NCBI GenBank assembly: GCA_040285745.1
Contig: JAUFOR010000008.1
Location: 310,001 to 374,000 of the forward strand
Direction of reading: 5' to 3'
Origin: Barthelona sp. PCE
Taxonomy: Eukaryota > Metamonada: BaSk clade
Length of the DNA stretch: 64,000 nucleotides
Both the position numbers and the translations under genes were made by a program. The notes beneath the pieces are model-generated. The model saw only the letters and a list, made by a program, of their open reading frames with translations. It ran no database searches and was not told where the DNA came from. This document shows, piece by piece, positions 44,561 to 52,600 of the stretch (the first letter of the stretch is position 1; each line of letters opens with the position of its first letter).

Positions 44561-46294
44561 TTACTCTTTGCTTTGTCGTTTCCATCCTTCCAGTTCTTCA
44601 ATTCTTTGTTCAAGTAAAACAACTTTCTTTCTCAACTGTGTCTCTAAATCCTCCTCTGACCTCTGTGGGGTTCGAACAGGTGTCACAGGTTGAGTGGTTG
44701 GAGTCTGTGGTGACAATGGCATTTCCACTTTTCCGTTGCTCATCTGTACTGCTGCAGTTTTTAATGCCTGCTCCAACTCAGCGATGCGCACCTCGTACAT
44801 CTCAGCAGTCTTCGGTGTCTTCTCAACAACTTCACCCTGTAAAGCTCTTGAAAGGAAAGTGCTTTCCATTCCTCGCCTATCTACGCTGCTGTTTCCTCTC
44901 CTGAGTTCATCCAACTGTCTATTTTGTTTTGATATTGTCTGTTCCAGTTGGTAACATCGGTCCCTTGAGTCTGTAAGCTGTCTCTTCAAGTAAGTTAAGC
45001 GCCCTTGACTTTCCCCTGCCGTATCATTTGCAAGCAGTTTTTCGCACTTCTTGGTCAGCTCCATACGCTCGATTTCCAGCTGCTCCTTCTCCCTTATATA
45101 TAGTTGCAACGTATCAGCCATCTCAGAATGTTGCTCTTCGTGGAAACCAACCTTCTTCTCAAGGGTTTCAACTAATATTCTGCTTTGGGTGATAACGTCT
45201 TGCAACTGTTGTATCTCCTTATTACGCGTATCGACGTCGTTGCGCAGTACCTCTACCTCCACCTGGAGTTGACGGCTTGTCCGGTCAGGATCAAGTAAAT
45301 CATCGACAGAGTACTCAATATTAACCTCACCAAGCTCACGAACCAATTCGGATAACCTCACTGTCATCTCAGTAACGTCCTTTTGCTCTAATTGGGTCTT
45401 TGCTAACTCTTCGATTAAATCACTCAGAACCATCCCCTTCTTTCGGATATGGTCAACAGTAGTAGCAATACCTCTGAAATAATCAACAGCACCACTTGGA
45501 GCGGATTGCTCCTTCTTCCTCTGCCTGATACTCAACTTCCCGTGAATGCTGCTAAGGCCAACTCGCATACTAGATAGTTCACTGAAAATTATATCCTGCA
45601 ACGAGTTATCTTTAGCAGCTTGTTTTGTACTATCGATCAGGTATTTTGACGCTGGTGATAGAATGGGCATAAGTACCTCTTCAACTCCACCAAGCTTCTC
45701 AATATTTTCATTAATAGATTCAACATCAAGTTTCGGTAATAGCGGAGTTTGTTCCTTGGTATGACTTGGTTTGGCCTCCTTTTGCGGTGAATTCGCCTTA
45801 GAAACAGGCTGAGGTGATTTTCTGGGTGGTGACTTCTTCCTTGGCGACTTCCTTTTTGGAACAGGTTCTTTTTTCTGTGGAGTTATATGTTTTGGCTTCT
45901 TCCTTCTCTTCTTTGGCTTGTCTGATGGTATTTTGTATGGAGATTTTGCCTCATTCACCTTCTTTGCAGCTTTCCTCTTTTGAGATGCTTTAATTGGAGA
46001 TTCTGGCATTTTTAGGCTGGATTCTGGAAACCGCAGCTGCAAATCGCTATCTTCATCATACCCCATCGATACTACACGCTTGTTAGGGCGCTTAATTGGA
46101 CTTCGTTTTTTAGACAATGCTAAATACGAATTTCGTGTTTGCGAAGGTGACACTTCGGATGTTCTGAGCGCCTTATGGTGCATTGATGAGTCTGTAGGCG
46201 TCTTTGGAAACGGAAGAACCCATTTCTTTCCGCGCTTTGATTTCCCGCTTAGTTTCTGTAAATCTGACAGCTTTGTCAACTTTGACTTCGGCAT
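44561..46294 (-). CDS. Coiled-coil protein with basic SP(K/R) N-terminus, unrecognised
   Basis: 577 residues. The first 190 residues are highly basic and full of Ser-Pro next to Lys/Arg ('KKRSPIKRPNKR', 'KRKSPRKKSPPRKSP'), giving a likely disordered, nuclear or microtubule-binding region and potential CDK sites. A helical middle (about 200-320) leads to a long coiled coil (about 320-475), and after a Pro/Thr linker ('SPQTPTTQPVTPVRTP') a short terminal coiled coil ends the chain. It mirrors the gene at 19866-21941, where the basic SP tail is at the other end. No enzyme motif. Initiator CCATTTCATTTC lies at 46318-46331. Confidence 0.75.
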   Translation of the reverse strand: MPKSKLTKLSDLQKLSGKSKRGKKWVLPFPKTPTDSSMHHKALRTSEVSPSQTRNSYLALSKKRSPIKRPNKRVVSMGYDEDSDLQLRFPESSLKMPESPIKASQKRKAAKKVNEAKSPYKIPSDKPKKRRKKPKHITPQKKEPVPKRKSPRKKSPPRKSPQPVSKANSPQKEAKPSHTKEQTPLLPKLDVESINENIEKLGGVEEVLMPILSPASKYLIDSTKQAAKDNSLQDIIFSELSSMRVGLSSIHGKLSIRQRKKEQSAPSGAVDYFRGIATTVDHIRKKGMVLSDLIEELAKTQLEQKDVTEMTVRLSELVRELGEVNIEYSVDDLLDPDRTSRQLQVEVEVLRNDVDTRNKEIQQLQDVITQSRILVETLEKKVGFHEEQHSEMADTLQLYIREKEQLEIERMELTKKCEKLLANDTAGESQGRLTYLKRQLTDSRDRCYQLEQTISKQNRQLDELRRGNSSVDRRGMESTFLSRALQGEVVEKTPKTAEMYEVRIAELEQALKTAAVQMSNGKVEMPLSPQTPTTQPVTPVRTPQRSEEDLETQLRKKVVLLEQRIEELEGWKRQSKE

Positions 46295-46317
46295 ACTCTA
46301 CAAGAACCTTGTGTCAA

Positions 46318-46331
46318 GAAATGAAATGGAT
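46318..46331 (-). promoter_or_regulatory. Initiator-like element of SP-rich coiled-coil gene
   Basis: Minus strand reads ATCCATTTCATTTC, 24 bases before ATG 46294 and within the 68-base gap to the WDR3 stop. Confidence 0.55.
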
Positions 46332-46362
46332 GAATCAATGTAAAACGAACTGATTTACTGAT

Positions 46363-49200
46363 CTAGTGAGTTCTCTGTTTCTTAGCTCCTTGCAAGACAC
46401 GTGCTTTCTCAAGAACTTTCATGTACGCATCATCATTCTCTGCAGCACCGAAATAAGCAGTCTTTTCCTCAAAGCAGGTACTCAACATTCCACATGCTGT
46501 AAGAACGATCCCGCTCATTCTCTCCGCGTTACTGATGTGCTTCATCAGTGACCTGGCGATGCGCTGAAGCTGCGTGTGAGTTGACTCAGCTGAACGCAGT
46601 CTTGCACCGTGAATACGAACAATGGCACTCAATATTTGACCAACCATCTCAATACTTCCTGCGTTCGTGAACAAAGCTGCATCGATGAAGTCCAGCAACA
46701 GGATTAAGTGCTGCCACGGAATTAATGTCACAGTGGTATGCAACTGTGCATTGGGCACCTTTTTCAACTGATGTAACACATGCTCAACAGGCTCCATGTT
46801 CATCAGCTTAATGTCAGGTTGGGGGGCGACCATGGATACCCTATCCTCCTCGCTTGCAGCTGTCCAATCATCGACGAACTTCTTTCTCAATGCGACTTCC
46901 AGTGAAGCAACATCAATTGCAGTAATCAATCGCTCAGTGTGTGTGACATCTGCGGTCGTAGGTCTGGCCATTTCTTCGTTGCCAAAGCCTGCCTCAACGA
47001 GTGCCTCCTTTCTACGTGCCTTGTCGAGTAACTCATCCTCCAGTTGCATTTCCAGTTCTTCGTTCCTCTGATCACTCATAAAAACTTGCTGATCAGTCTT
47101 ATCGAACCACCTAATACCGAGCTCCGCACCAACTGCTGCGAAAAAAGTTCCTTTCGGTGAGACGGAGACGTCAAATACTGAATTGGTAAGACTACACAAT
47201 GCAATGATGCACTTGAAAACGTCACAGTCCCAGAATCTCACGACACCGTCCTTTCCTGATGACAGAAGGAGATGTGTGTCTGGAATGAATTTGACACTCG
47301 TTACGATATCATCATGTGCATATAACGAAGCATGACAATCACCGAAATCGAGTCCCCATATGCGAATGTTTTTATCTGCACTACCTGTCACAATGATTGT
47401 GTTGTCAGTTGAGATAGCAATGGAACTAATGGGAAGGCTGTGTCCGTAAAGGGAAAGATAAAATTTGAGATCGGCCTCATGGAATATACGCACAGTGTTA
47501 TCCAGAAGACCAACGGCCAGGAACTTGGAGTTGGAGGACATACACAATGCCAAAATCTCTGTATCCAACTGCAATGTCCTGGTTAAAACCAGTCCCAAAG
47601 TCTTATCCTCCAGTGTGAAATCATAAAACGCAACCTTACCATCGGCACCAGCTGCAATACACCCACCGTTATCGGGGTGCAACACGATGCTGTACACAGG
47701 GGAACCTCCCTCGATCTGCTGAATAGAGCCAACAACCTCGGCGCGAGAAACATCAACGATCTGAATTGATCCGTCGCGACATGCACAGACAACGAACTTG
47801 TTACCTGGAGCCCAAACCAATCCGCAAATGGGAGCAGTTTCGACCGCGGCAACACACAGAAGCCTGTTAGTGTTCCACACCAACAATTTATCTCCACCAG
47901 TCGCCATATACTGACCATCGTTCGACATTGCCGATGCGTGTACAACGCCCTGGTGATATGTCTCTCCCAGTAAAGCAGTGGGTGCAAGTAGGTTGTTGTC
48001 TGCAATCTCTGTTGAAAACAACATCATTGTATTGTTATTATTTGCCACAAAAAGCTCTTCACCCCCAGGAACAAGATCAATGGAGCGGATTCTGTGCTTG
48101 CTACGGGCGCTACCTACGTACTTAAAAACAGCAGATAATGTGAACTTACGTTCTCTCTTTTCGTATCGCTTCTTTCGTGATTTAGTCTTTGATGCATCTG
48201 CGCGATCGTAAATATCAATGATCTGACTCTTACACACGCAGTACACACGGCCTGAGGCACGGTCACATAGCAACTGCTGAACAGGTGCCGTGAGAGCATG
48301 CTTCCTTTGCAACTCACCCTCATAGACCAACAGCTCAACTGTGTCTTCCACTCGGATTCTGCGCTGAAGAACCTGGTGCAGGTTAAGGCTTCCCGCGTCT
48401 GCGTTAGATTCGGCCTCCTCAGCAGTCCTCTTCTTCGCTTCGGATGCTGTAATTTTTTTGGGGTCAGTCATGTTGATAGAAAACACTCCAACCGTCTGCG
48501 ACAGAGATCCAATCAGAATGAGGTCACCGCCCATATCAGCAGAGCCGTAGCATACTGAAATGCATCCAACACCAGCCTTGAATCCTGGAACAGTCTGGTA
48601 ACACTCACGACCAGCTGGGTGCCAAACACGCACTGTCCCATCCTTCGATCCTGATAGAAGAAGCATATTATCGAAGGAATACGTACCACTCCAATAAATG
48701 GCTAACGTACTTACTACATTTGTGTGTCCTTGAAGTCTGAATAAGCCTGTTTGGCCTGCAACGTCCCAGACTGCAATGTTCGTATCACATGCAGCACTAA
48801 AAAGTGCAAAATCATCAGGCGTAAATACTAATGATGTCACAGCAGATGTATGTGAGGTGAGAGTGCAGAGATGCTCACCTGTGAGAAAACTGAACAGTGC
48901 GACATTACCCGTTGTGTATCCCACAGACAGAGTCCTCCTGTCGTTCGAAAGCGCTATGCACGTCACGTTATAAGCGTTCTTAAGTGACTCTGATGGCTTG
49001 AGAGGTAGGGAAAAATATTTAATAACCTTATTCAGTCTGTAATCAAATAGATGGACTGATTCGAGTGCGCCGACAAGCACGCAGTGCTTGAGATGCTCAC
49101 TTTTTGCTCCCTCAGTCTGAATGTGTAGAGAGCGCGATGCAGATGAACAGAGAAGCCCACTAGTATCAACCAGCTCATAATTCAGATATGAACGGACCAT
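46363..49200 (-). CDS. WDR3: WDR3/UTP12 U3 snoRNP WD-repeat protein
   Basis: 945 residues. Two tandem WD40 propellers: the first contains 'LSVGYTTGNVALFSFLTGE', 'FSAACDTNIAVWDVAGQTGLFRLQGH' and 'LSGSKDGTVRVWHPAGRE'; the second 'VTGSADKNIRIWGLDFGDCHASLYAHDD' and 'LSSGKDGVVRFWDCD'. An insert with 'TASEAKKRTAEEAE' sits between blades, as in WDR3. After the propellers come the linker 'DELLDKARRKEALVEAGF' and the C-terminal Utp12 helical domain (about 780-920). WDR3/UTP12 is a UTP-B component for 18S pre-rRNA processing in the nucleolus. The longer ORF begins with TTG at 49266; the strong initiator and ATG 49200 fix the start. Order of blades and the Utp12 end distinguish it from UTP13/TBL3, though that remains the main alternative. 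Confidence 0.85.
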   Translation of the reverse strand: MVRSYLNYELVDTSGLLCSSASRSLHIQTEGAKSEHLKHCVLVGALESVHLFDYRLNKVIKYFSLPLKPSESLKNAYNVTCIALSNDRRTLSVGYTTGNVALFSFLTGEHLCTLTSHTSAVTSLVFTPDDFALFSAACDTNIAVWDVAGQTGLFRLQGHTNVVSTLAIYWSGTYSFDNMLLLSGSKDGTVRVWHPAGRECYQTVPGFKAGVGCISVCYGSADMGGDLILIGSLSQTVGVFSINMTDPKKITASEAKKRTAEEAESNADAGSLNLHQVLQRRIRVEDTVELLVYEGELQRKHALTAPVQQLLCDRASGRVYCVCKSQIIDIYDRADASKTKSRKKRYEKRERKFTLSAVFKYVGSARSKHRIRSIDLVPGGEELFVANNNNTMMLFSTEIADNNLLAPTALLGETYHQGVVHASAMSNDGQYMATGGDKLLVWNTNRLLCVAAVETAPICGLVWAPGNKFVVCACRDGSIQIVDVSRAEVVGSIQQIEGGSPVYSIVLHPDNGGCIAAGADGKVAFYDFTLEDKTLGLVLTRTLQLDTEILALCMSSNSKFLAVGLLDNTVRIFHEADLKFYLSLYGHSLPISSIAISTDNTIIVTGSADKNIRIWGLDFGDCHASLYAHDDIVTSVKFIPDTHLLLSSGKDGVVRFWDCDVFKCIIALCSLTNSVFDVSVSPKGTFFAAVGAELGIRWFDKTDQQVFMSDQRNEELEMQLEDELLDKARRKEALVEAGFGNEEMARPTTADVTHTERLITAIDVASLEVALRKKFVDDWTAASEEDRVSMVAPQPDIKLMNMEPVEHVLHQLKKVPNAQLHTTVTLIPWQHLILLLDFIDAALFTNAGSIEMVGQILSAIVRIHGARLRSAESTHTQLQRIARSLMKHISNAERMSGIVLTACGMLSTCFEEKTAYFGAAENDDAYMKVLEKARVLQGAKKQRTH

Positions 49201-49294
49201 GTTATGTGTGTGTGTGAATGAAAAGGGGTATATTTGTTCAACCAAAAAATGTGTTTCATTTTTCAACCCATCTCACCATAGCAACGCATTTTAA
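49201..49294. promoter_or_regulatory. 94-base bidirectional promoter, WDR3 / DH-PH-FYVE gene
   Basis: Minus strand has CCCCTTTTCATTCAC at 49214-49228 followed by a short CA run in the WDR3 leader; plus strand has CCCATCTCACC at 49268-49278. Confidence 0.6.
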
Positions 49295-50689
49295 ATGCTT
49301 ACCAAGCTCGAGAAACGCCAGTGTGCTATCAACGAACTGGTAGAAACCGAGATCAGGTATCTCAAATCCCTTTCACTTTTACATTCGCTGTTGCTTGAGC
49401 CTCTTATTCCTTTCATCATGGAGAATGACCCCGACACGGGCAAAATCCTCGAAGACATGGACAAAGACCTTGTGGGTATCATATCTGTCAGTGATTTTTT
49501 GTTATTAGAACTAGGAATATGTGAAGCAATGTCAAAAGACCAAATAGCCCAGGTCAAGGAAGGATATGAAGACCCGGAACAGAAAGTCCTCCATCACGAT
49601 TTGTTTATTCGTGTTGCTGAAACAACCACAATCGATAAGGTTATTCTTGCTCTACAAGGCCTCAGTCCGTTCTTTCGCAAGTACACGGCATATATGGACA
49701 GCCATTGGGCATTAATGGACTTTTTCTCCAAATTTGTCAAAAACAAGTCAGCTGCCGAGTATCAGAAGCTGCAAGAATTAGAAGCGAACCCATTCCTGGA
49801 GCACCAGAACCTCCAAGGCATGCTTATCAAGCCCGTTCAACGTATTCCACGTTATTCGCTTGTTGTAGCCGAAATGTTGAAAAGAACAGAAGAGAACGAT
49901 CCCTATCACCAACCCCTCACCACCCTGTTGGCCAGCATCGACAGTGTCGCCACAGATGTCAACGATAAACTGAACGACATGGAGAGAAGAAGGGAACTTA
50001 TAGACCTGGCACGTAAATTGTCAGGCAGTCATACAGAGATCTTTGTACCACATCGTAGGCTGCTAAAAACTGGGCCCTGCCAGAAATCTAACAGGAGATC
50101 AAAGCTGCAGCCGAGGAAACTGATTCTTTTCTCTGATGAGTTATGGTACACAACAGAAACTTTTGTATTTAAGAGAAGATCACCGTTAATATATATGGAG
50201 ATCGTGGAAGACCAGGTCAATGTCGCTGATCACGGATTCACGATTCGAACTCCGGAGAAAACGTTCACATTGTATTTTGAAGACGCTATCGACTGCGTTG
50301 ATTGGAGGAACTCCATTACAGCGGCTATCAACGAGGTCAAGCGTAAGTCTACACTGCGGTACACCCCAGACATGGCTGCTACGTGGATCCCTGACGATCG
50401 AACCAGCGATTGTATGGGGTGTGGAGTCACATTCACATTCTTCAACAGAAGACATCACTGTCGTGTTTGTGGACGCATATATTGTTCCAAGTGCACGCCG
50501 CATCGCATTGTAATATCGTCACTGAGCGCTGAACCGGCCAGGACTTGTCGTTGGTGTTACTCAGAACATATCGGTGAACGATCGATCACACCTCCGGTTT
50601 GGAAGGATAGACAGGAAGGTACTGTTACAATGGATAACCCTCTACGTACCATTTCTCCACCTGCAATTCGCAATTCGCAACATCTGTAA
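49295..50689 (+). CDS. DH-PH-FYVE Rho guanine nucleotide exchange factor
   Basis: 464 residues. The Dbl-homology domain (about 8-205) begins 'AINELVETEIRYLKSLSLL' and includes the conserved 'LEHQNLQGMLIKPVQRIPRYSLVVAEML' helix, i.e. the K-P-x-Q-R-x-x-R-Y signature. A PH domain (about 232-350) ends in the C-terminal helix 'DCVDWRNSITAAIN'. The FYVE finger (about 363-428) has the W-x-x-D start, the 'RRHHCRVCG' basic patch that binds PtdIns3P and eight Cys ligands. It should activate a Rho/Rac GTPase at PtdIns3P-bearing endosomes. The FGD-family order is DH-PH-FYVE-PH; the second PH is absent here. A short disordered tail follows. Confidence 0.94.
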   Translation: MLTKLEKRQCAINELVETEIRYLKSLSLLHSLLLEPLIPFIMENDPDTGKILEDMDKDLVGIISVSDFLLLELGICEAMSKDQIAQVKEGYEDPEQKVLHHDLFIRVAETTTIDKVILALQGLSPFFRKYTAYMDSHWALMDFFSKFVKNKSAAEYQKLQELEANPFLEHQNLQGMLIKPVQRIPRYSLVVAEMLKRTEENDPYHQPLTTLLASIDSVATDVNDKLNDMERRRELIDLARKLSGSHTEIFVPHRRLLKTGPCQKSNRRSKLQPRKLILFSDELWYTTETFVFKRRSPLIYMEIVEDQVNVADHGFTIRTPEKTFTLYFEDAIDCVDWRNSITAAINEVKRKSTLRYTPDMAATWIPDDRTSDCMGCGVTFTFFNRRHHCRVCGRIYCSKCTPHRIVISSLSAEPARTCRWCYSEHIGERSITPPVWKDRQEGTVTMDNPLRTISPPAIRNSQHL

Positions 50690-50722
50690 AATGTGACTTA
50701 TTTTTCCTTTATTAACATTATA

Positions 50723-51583
50723 CTACGTCTCAAATGTGGTTGAGTCTCCATTGTATGCCTCGTCCTTGGGGTTACTCTCTGCATTCAACCGATCACTGAA
50801 GTACACAACACGCTTATTACCTCGACCGTTTCCCTTGGATCTGTTTGGGAATTTATCATCATGGTTTGGCTCTGTTTCCTCCGTAGCAGGTTTCCGCACG
50901 AACAAACCAAAGGGTTCAACTAATGTTTTGAAAAACCCTACGAAAAATGTAAAAAATTGAAGAAATGCTGTCCAATACTTGATATTCTTCACTTTAGTAA
51001 CAATACTTGGCTTCTTAGGCTTCGTCTGAACTCGCACATACACCTTATCAAAAGTATACCCTAAACGGGCAACCGGTAGATCCCGTTCATAGTCTGACGC
51101 TACAAAATCAATTGAGTTGCGTAAAGGGGCTGGAAACACCAACACTTCATTGTCAGGGTCCTCTATGAAGACAGCTGCGATCTCTCCGATAGTTGTGTGC
51201 TCATCAGGCTCAATCATCAATGTGGGGTTACGATCACAGATGAACTTCTCAGGAAGGACTTCACTATGTGAGATAAAAACATTCGCTAAGAGCTGTAACA
51301 GGGAGAGACGGAACATGGAAACTTCACCTGATAAGAAAAGGATTTCATCATCCTCCTCAAAACAACGAAAAACAACCATTTTAATATCTTCATCTATTCC
51401 CAATGCTTCAAAGACACCTGATCCCCGCGAGTTGATCATCACTACAATAGATTTCAACAATTCTTTGTCGAAATTCTTAAAAAAATGCTTAATGTACGGC
51501 CCATCCTCAAACAAACATATTAACATCTCATCTGCGGCTGCTGCACGTGCCTCCGCAAGTGTTGAACCATCTAACACGATCAT
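50723..51583 (-). CDS. UBXN4: UBXN4/erasin-like ERAD protein
   Basis: 286 residues. The N-terminus (about 1-110) reads as a thioredoxin-like fold ('TLAEARAAAADEMLICLFED'); the middle (about 120-200) as a ubiquitin-like UBX fold with 'VFPAPLRNSIDFVASDYERD' and 'LGYTFDKVYVRVQ'. A hydrophobic hairpin without flanking loop ('YWTAFLQFFTFFVGFFKTLV', about 212-236) would dip into the ER membrane, and the tail ends 'AYNGDSTTFET', close in pattern to the 'W-N-G-N-S-T' end of human UBXN4. UBXN4 anchors p97/VCP to the ER for degradation of misfolded proteins. The F-P-R loop of UBX is altered to V-F-P-A, so p97 binding needs testing. ATG 51583 is preferred over 51625 because the initiator lies in between. 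Confidence 0.6.
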   Translation of the reverse strand: MIVLDGSTLAEARAAAADEMLICLFEDGPYIKHFFKNFDKELLKSIVVMINSRGSGVFEALGIDEDIKMVVFRCFEEDDEILFLSGEVSMFRLSLLQLLANVFISHSEVLPEKFICDRNPTLMIEPDEHTTIGEIAAVFIEDPDNEVLVFPAPLRNSIDFVASDYERDLPVARLGYTFDKVYVRVQTKPKKPSIVTKVKNIKYWTAFLQFFTFFVGFFKTLVEPFGLFVRKPATEETEPNHDDKFPNRSKGNGRGNKRVVYFSDRLNAESNPKDEAYNGDSTTFET

Positions 51584-51607
51584 CCTACGTAAAAATAATT
51601 CAAGAAG

Positions 51608-51624
51608 GAGAAAAAAATGAAACA
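51608..51624 (-). promoter_or_regulatory. Initiator-like element of UBXN4-like gene
   Basis: Minus strand reads GTTTCATTTTTTTCTCC, about 25 bases before ATG 51583 and inside the longer apparent ORF. Confidence 0.5.
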
Positions 51625-51743
51625 AACTAAAATATTTACTTTAGACCCATACCGAACTCCTCTACCTCTCAAACATCGCAGAGAATGAGGGTCAGATGTA
51701 GTATAAGCCACATTGAGTAGAAAATGCTTCTATTTCGAAACCT

Positions 51744-52181
51744 CTAAGAAAAGTACTTGGCCGCTAACTGATCTACCTTTTGCAGAAACGACAATGAAAG
51801 AATGGGTGTGTTGGGAATATATAGAGGATTAAGCAATAACTTAACATAAAGCTGATGAATTTCTGTCATGAACGATCTGGTGTTATCCTCGATCTTTGAC
51901 AGTGACGGCGCGCTGCTGTCGTTGGGGTTCCGTTCACAATATAAAATATACATCACACCGCTCACACCTACAAATCCAAAAACATGAGAGTTTCCAAATA
52001 CGCTGATACACTTCAGAAATAGGTCATCTGTGCACATCATAGCCTCTTTAATGGAATCTATTGATGCGTGGATAATAAACTGATCAACATGAAGCTCCTC
52101 ATCTTGTAAAGCTACAAATGGACGGCTGAACAGAAGAAAATCATCCTTTCCAACAATATTAAAAACGTATTTTGTTCCCAT
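51744..52181 (-). CDS. TRAPPC2: TRAPP subunit TRAPPC2 (sedlin/Trs20)
   Basis: 145 residues, the typical sedlin length. The longin fold starts 'YVFNIVGKDDFLLFSRPF' (human 'FYFVIVGHHDNPVFEMEF'), followed by 'VDQFIIHASIDSIKEAM' (human 'LNQFIAHAALDLVDENM'), 'VFGFVGVSGVMYILYCERN' and the closing 'FMTEIHQLYVKLLLNPLYIPNTPI' (human '[24 protein letters not shown]'). Asp and Phe of the cargo-binding groove are retained. TRAPPC2 is an adaptor subunit in TRAPPII/III complexes that activate Rab1/Rab11-type GTPases in ER-Golgi traffic. An 8-residue insert near residue 88 ('NPNDSSAPSLSK') is not in the human protein. Confidence 0.94.
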   Translation of the reverse strand: MGTKYVFNIVGKDDFLLFSRPFVALQDEELHVDQFIIHASIDSIKEAMMCTDDLFLKCISVFGNSHVFGFVGVSGVMYILYCERNPNDSSAPSLSKIEDNTRSFMTEIHQLYVKLLLNPLYIPNTPILSLSFLQKVDQLAAKYFS

Positions 52182-52204
52182 TGCCCGATAAAACGTATAA
52201 AAAA

Positions 52205-52217
52205 CGTGAAAATGGAT
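52205..52217 (-). promoter_or_regulatory. Initiator-like element of TRAPPC2
   Basis: Minus strand reads ATCCATTTTCACG, about 24 bases before ATG 52181. The other half of the 180-base divergent spacer serves TFB5. Confidence 0.55.
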
Positions 52218-52361
52218 AACTTGCGGAATACACTCAAAAACTGAACTACTACAATGTTTACATTATGTAAAAAGATATATACTACGCAGATTAACCACAT
52301 TATCGTGATTTCAACACTGTAGAACATAATAGTTCAGCTATCACATTTTATACCACATTCA

Positions 52362-52589
52362 ATGTCATCCGATTCAAATACACGGGTGAATAGGGGCATA
52401 CTATTCGAGGCAGACCCTGTGGTTATTGACCTTCTCATAAAATTCGACAAGGAAATGCCAAATAGTTTAGGTTTTGCTAAACTTGACGATTCACATATAT
52501 TTACTGACTCCATGGATAACCAAGCTGTCCGGGAGCGTATTGGGGTGTTGCACGAAAAGATTAGCTCTTTCTTTGAACAAGGGCGATAA
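52362..52589 (+). CDS. TFB5: TFIIH subunit TFB5 (GTF2H5/TTDA)
   Basis: 75 residues. 'RGILFEADPVVIDLLIKFDKE' matches 'GVLIECDPAMKQFLLYLDE' of human TTDA, 'FAKLDDSHIFTD' matches 'IQDIDDTHVFV', and 'VRERIGVLHEKISSFF' matches 'LQERVGELMDQNAF'. Length fits the family (about 70). TFB5 pairs with TFB2/p52 in TFIIH and is needed for nucleotide excision repair and transcription initiation. Only 11 bases separate its stop from the convergent DOP1 stop. A gene this small is easily missed in annotation. Confidence 0.9.
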   Translation: MSSDSNTRVNRGILFEADPVVIDLLIKFDKEMPNSLGFAKLDDSHIFTDSMDNQAVRERIGVLHEKISSFFEQGR

Positions 52590-52600
52590 AAAGTATTTAT

